Part shown: one piece after another, positions 59,287-64,000 of the stretch
Layout of the letters: each line of letters opens with the position of its first letter
How positions within the stretch are numbered: the stretch's first letter is position 1
Origin: Xestospongia bergquistia
Taxonomy: Eukaryota; Porifera; Demospongiae; Haplosclerida; Petrosiidae
Assembly (NCBI GenBank): GCA_963965975.1
Contig: OZ014421.1
Location: forward strand, 1,493,001 to 1,557,000
Length of the DNA stretch: 64,000 nt
Reading direction: 5' to 3'
Notes under the pieces: model-generated
What the model saw: the letters and a program-made list of their open reading frames with translations, nothing else
Database searches by the model: none
What the model was told of the DNA's origin: nothing
Made by a program: the position numbers and the translations under genes

Positions 59287-60605
59287 ATGTCTATAGATGA
59301 TTATACAAAGATTGAAAAGATTGGAGAAAGGACTTATGGTGTCGTTTACAAGATAAGTCTTCTTTCACGCTATATTTCTTACTTGTTTTAAAGTGTGAGT
59401 GTGTGTGTGAGTATTGTGAAGTGAATGGAATGTGGTTTATTCACTAATAGAATGGCTCGAAATAATCTCAACTCTCTCTTCTCTCTTTCATACTCTCTTT
59501 CTCTCTCTCTCTCTTGTGCAGACTTGAGGAGATAATTCATCAAGATTCCAAGTTCTATCTTGTTTTTGAATTCATGAGTATGGATTTAAAGAAATATCTT
59601 GACACTATTCCATCTGGACAGTATATTGATCCAGTATTATTAAAGGTAACAATCACAGTAATAATGGATATATGGTTTGATAAATGGATACATGGATCAA
59701 TAGATCAAATGTATTAATGGACAAACATATAAATGATTATATGGATGTATAGATAGGTGACCAATCTACAATGACCATACATTATAGTAGTTATATTTAT
59801 TGTAAATGTTCTATTGTTAGTAATATTATATTTACTTCATTATTTCTTATATTAATAGAGTTATATTTATCAGATCCTCAAAGGTACAGTTTTCTGTCAT
59901 TGTCGACGTATTATTCATCGTGACTTAAAACCACAAAATCTGTTAATTGATGCTAAAGGAGCTATTAAACTGGCTGACTTTGGACTTGGACGAGCCTTTG
60001 GTATACCAGTTTATGCATATACCCATGAGGTCTCTCTCTTTGCCTCTCTCTCTCTCTCTCTCTCATGCTGACCCATTGTTAAATTACACAGGTAGTAACA
60101 CTGTGGTACAGGGCCCCTGAAGTCTTACTTGGTTCAGCACGATGTTGTTGTCCCATTGATGTATGGAGTATAGCTTGTATATTTGCTGAAATGTCTAATA
60201 AAAAACCTCTGTTTCAAGGAAACTCTGAAATTGATCAACTCTTCCGAATTTTCACGTTTATTAAACAGGTTTTATAAACTGGTTTAACTAGTTCTACTGT
60301 AGGATTTTGGGTACACCTAATGATACAACATGGCCTAATGTAACTGAACTACCAAATTTTAAACCAAATTTCCCTAAATGGATTGGAAAGACAATAAAAC
60401 AAGTTTGTCCTCGACTTGATGCAGCAGGTTGTGACCAGTTAATGGTAAGTTATTGTTCAATGATCCTTTTTAATTCTAGTGTCTTTAATATCAGCAAATG
60501 TTGGTTTATAATCCTGGGAAGAGAATGTCTGCAAAGACTGCTATGCAACATCCTTATTTCAGTGATTTAGACAAGTCAGGTCTACCTGATACAGTACAGT
60601 CTTAA
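59287..60605 (+). pseudogene. CDK1 (cdc2)-like kinase, copy F-G, lacking exon 2
   Basis: The most complete CDK1 catalytic half in the window. Exon 1 59287-59352 (GERTYG), whose donor is AT instead of GT; exon 2 (ATP lysine, PSTAIRE helix) is missing; exon 3 59522-59645; exon 4 59859-60029 with full [20 protein letters not shown] and [18 protein letters not shown]; exon 5 60092-60255 ([20 protein letters not shown]); exon 6 60303-60444; exon 7 60495-60605 ending SGLPDTVQS. Exons 3-7 join in phase and are open. DFGLG-R-A and the T-loop Thr-His-Glu typical of CDK1 are present. Without exon 2 it cannot bind cyclin or ATP normally. Confidence 0.8.
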
Positions 60606-60819
60606 GAACATATTATAACATTAATATTTTATGTATCATTAACTGTATACTGTATTAAGACACACTAATACATCTGAATGGAATAACTTATAACAAATAA
60701 AATAACTTGTATAGTCTAAGATTACTTGTTTTATGATGGAACTTGTTAAGTAGAGAGTTGTCTTCAATTATAATAGCTGAGAGCTCATTATTAAGGGCGT
60801 GTCTATTTTGAAAGAAAAG

Positions 60820-63800
60820 CTGGCTGCGTCTAGATCAGGTTTGACTACATCATTATAATAGTTATCTATTGTTATGTGTGTGTGTGTCATGTTCTACAGA
60901 TTATTATGTACCTACAAAGAGGTATAGTCACTCCACACATATAGTGGGTGACTACCTCTACATGTGGGGTGGTGATATGAATGGTCTCCCTAGAATGCAT
61001 GACAATGAAGTCAAACGGAAAATGACCTCTGTTATTGAATTATTTCACTTACCAACTGGTAAATGGGAACAACGACCTACTAATGGAAAACCTCCACTGG
61101 GTGTCTGGGGTTATGCCTCAACTGTTATCAGCAAGAGGATCTACTATTTTGGAGGCTACTGTAATCATGATGATTGCCGTTACAATAGTCTTAACTCATT
61201 AATAACAGATTCACTGACATGGAATGAACTGTTCCCAACTAATCCAAGTATGGGTCCAATGATGAAGTCACAATGCGGAATGATATCACTTACATTCAAT
61301 AAAGTGGATTATCTACTGGTAGTTGGTGGATATGGTCTACGTCCCACCTCTCTACAATCTGGTGCTCAGTATATTGATACTCCTAGTAATAATGTTCGTA
61401 CTAATGAACACCACTATTATCAGTTATCCAGTGGTAAGGAGATCAATATATCGTGTTATCAATACATTATATATCAAGTACAATTTTATAACTGTTTGTA
61501 TTTCAGGTCAGTGGATAGTACCAGAAATCAGTGGAGAATGTCCACCTCCTTGTAGTCACTTCACTCTTACATCACTACCTAATAATAGAGCTCTGTTATT
61601 TGGTGGTAGTACTCCTAATGGTTTTATTAACACTGTGTATATTTCTCAGTGTACAAAGACTGCAGTGGTGAGTACAATATGTATTAAGTTAAAGTATTTA
61701 GTTACTGTATAATATTGTGGAGTAATCAAGTTTAAAGTTTGATATTATTAAATGAACTAAATTTATAGTATATAATGTCTTTATATTATTATTAGGAACT
61801 GTTTTATTAATAAACAAGTGATTTATTGTTTGTTAATATTTCTTTAATCAACTTAGAGGTTATTTTGATAACTGAAACATTCCTTTAGTCAACTATATAG
61901 TTGACTAAAGGATAGTAGCTTGAATAGTAGCTTGAATAAATGATACAATGACTGCTTATCAAAATTGTCTATTGATAATTTATAATTGATTATTAATATT
62001 AATATTATATATATAATAATAATATGTATAATATTATATTAATTAATATTAAGTTGTTCTGTTAAGTGAAAAACACAAAAAAAGATTTTTTTAAAAAAGT
62101 CAGGAAATAACTGTAGTTTCATAAAGTCCTTAAACAAATGAGTTCACAATGAGATAATATTTGTTTAAAATTTTTTTTCAATGCTTGATCTATCATTTAC
62201 TAACTGATTGACAAAGTTTAAAGCTATTGTTTATCAGGAATGTTCAGAATCACTTCTAACTCTAGAAACTTTAATAATTCACAATTATATTTTAAATAGT
62301 GACCTCAAATAGTAAATTTTCCTATTGTTGTTCAATATTAAAATAGATGTCCCAGGTCTTATTAAAGGAAATATTGTAACTAAATTAAAATCCACATAAA
62401 CTATAAAATGAACAATATTCTTAAACATTTCCCAGTATACAGTATTAATTACTGCTATGTTAATTATATAATATGTTAACTTGAATATTATCTACCTAGC
62501 ACTGGGAGAAGATAAGTGAACCACTTCACAAATCAGTGAATTGGCCTCAGAGTAGATGTTATCATGCTACCACTATTATCAGTGACCTACATGTGATGAT
62601 GGTAGGTGAATGTTATATTGCTGACAGCTGGTTATTTAACATTGATACAAAGACATGGACAAAGGTTAGTTACTAGTTATCATGTGACCTAACACTAACA
62701 CTAAGTGAGTTAATGTCTATGATCTACAATATGAGGAGATATAATAAAGTGTGACTATTTAAACTTTGACCTCTGAAAATAGCCCTCATCTATAAAAAAT
62801 TTATAATTAATAATAGTTATTGTTTTTATGACCTGATTTTATACCTGTAGTCCTGACACTATAGTATGTTAAAATTTATGATAGTATAGTCTATTGATAT
62901 ATCTGATTTGTTTATAGTTATAATTCAGTTATTAAAGACTGTACATAAGTACTTATGTTCATGTTTTAAAGTATTGTAACATGTCAACTCTACCAGTTCA
63001 TACAAAGTTATAGTCTGTTACTAGAGTACATGTATCCACTGATGTTACATGTATAATGACTAGTTTTGTAGTAATATCATAACATCATTATTATAATGTC
63101 ATATAGTACACTATATTCCATCTTATAGCTCAATATACCAGAGTCAGTGAATAAGAGAAGAAGACATTCCCTCTCATTATGGAATGTGTCACCTACCATT
63201 GTATGGGTAGTACAATTTGGAGGATATTGTAATGGTAAACTCAATGATACTACAGTGATAGAACTTAGTAAGTACTGTCTATTGATGATAGTATTTGTTA
63301 TATAGTACACACACACATTATCATTATTATCACAGTATGATATAGGAGTATTGACACATTAACTGTTTATATTACAAACTAGTCTCATAACTCAATACTA
63401 TTGTAACATACTATATCTCTCACTGTAGTATGTAATGATGACCAGTGGACTGTAGGAGATGTAATAACTAACCTGACATCTACTGAAGAATATCAACTTA
63501 AGCTACAACAGAAGAGACAAGGACAATCTCAACTTACTGTCCAATCTCCTACACGTCTTCAACCTTCATCTTCATCACGTCAAGAATTAGATAGAGAAAT
63601 TCAACATTTAACACGACAACTTGAAGTTACCAACAAAGAGCTACAAGATACCAAACAACAGCAGATAGATATGACAAGAGCTCTTCAAGAGGACCTTGAA
63701 ACAAAAGAAAGACAACTACATCAACTACATCAAGAACTTCAAGAGAAACAACAAACTCAAGCTAATCTTGAACATGAGCACAGAAATAGAGAAAGGTTAC

Positions 63801-64000
63801 TTCAACAACAACTACAAGATCAAGAAGAGAGAGAAAGAGGACAGTTACAGGATAGTCAAGAGAGGGAAAGAGTACTATGTCAAGAACGTGATAATTTTCG
63901 TCAACAATTTCAGGACTCAACCACTGCTCTTCAACAAACACGTCAAGCTAATGCCACTCTTCAACAACAAGTTCAACAGTTACAACAACAGTCTCACTGG
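60820..64000 (+). CDS. Kelch propeller-coiled coil-TKL kinase, copy G (runs off window; CTG start)
   Basis: Exons 60820-60838, 60900-61433, 61507-61667, 62500-62664, 63129-63267, and exon 6 from 63429 to the window end; the kinase lies beyond. Open throughout. The first codon is CTG (CTG GCT GCG TCT). Variable residues: KR-YS-HS with GG-D, GV-WG, KS-QC-G with GG-YG-LRP, C-SH-F with GG-S and PNG-F, R-CY-HA, R-RR-HS with GG-YC. In blade 5 the Gly-Gly is changed to Gly-Glu (VMMVGECYIADSW), a possible structural defect. The coiled coil is the short form and lacks the QEK of EL-QEK-DRE, i.e. ELDREIQ. Confidence 0.85.
61881..61912. repeat. 32-bp perfect palindrome in copy G intron 3
   Basis: TCCTTTAGTCAACTAT followed directly by its exact reverse complement. 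In the other copies the left half is followed by AGTGATACCATATTTC; in G about 80 bp are missing and the left half has been mirrored, suggesting a template-switch event. Confidence 0.85.

Noticed and set aside
1-64000. tRNA, rRNA or autonomous transposase/reverse transcriptase genes
   Set aside because: None recognised by eye on either strand; a tRNAscan and a transposase HMM search would be needed to exclude them.

Overview
The window looks like eukaryotic, AT-rich animal DNA, most probably from a demosponge such as Amphimedon queenslandica. That assignment is inference: it rests on short GT-AG introns, a beta-helix/multi-TM surface protein of a kind I associate with sponges, a death-domain protein, a CDK1-type kinase and an ODF3/SHIPPO-type ciliary protein. 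No bacterial or organellar features were seen.

Layout. Bases 1-550 are a foldback element. Bases 2333-5830 are an intronless gene for a large secreted-type beta-helix protein with about eight C-terminal membrane segments. From about 6.3 kb to the end, the window is a decaying tandem array. Its basic cassette, in order, is: (i) a six-exon plus-strand gene for a six-bladed Kelch propeller + glutamine-rich coiled coil + TKL-like protein kinase; (ii) a seven-exon minus-strand ODF3-like (SHIPPO/STPG repeat) gene; (iii) a plus-strand coiled-coil gene head-to-head with it; (iv) a plus-strand CDK1 (cdc2) gene. Seven Kelch-kinase copies are present, named A-G here, starting at 7794, 18322, 25230, 33149, 41990, 50811 and 60820; the last runs off the window. 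Two copies (E, F) lie in an almost perfect 8,821-bp tandem duplication. Between A and B lie relics of another Kelch copy and a membrane protein with a death-like domain (15013-16110).

State of the genes. Kelch-kinase copies D, E and F are open from ATG to stop (804, 788 and 788 codons before the stop). B is open but has CTG where D/E/F have ATG; G is the same as far as it can be read. A has one 1-nt deletion in the kinase. C has a frameshift, a nonsense codon and the CTG start. By contrast, every ODF3-like and CDK1 copy in the window carries at least one disabling lesion, mostly different from copy to copy.

Most interesting signal. Across the Kelch-kinase copies the kinase and most of the propeller are nearly invariant. 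Replacements concentrate at the same two structural positions of most blades: the two residues just before the conserved His-Ser/His-Ala, and the residue(s) right after the Gly-Gly doublet. In KEAP1 these positions line the ligand pocket. The array therefore looks like a family of intracellular sensors with a diversified recognition face and a constant kinase output, reminiscent of immune or self-recognition receptor families. The function is inference; the positional pattern is directly visible.
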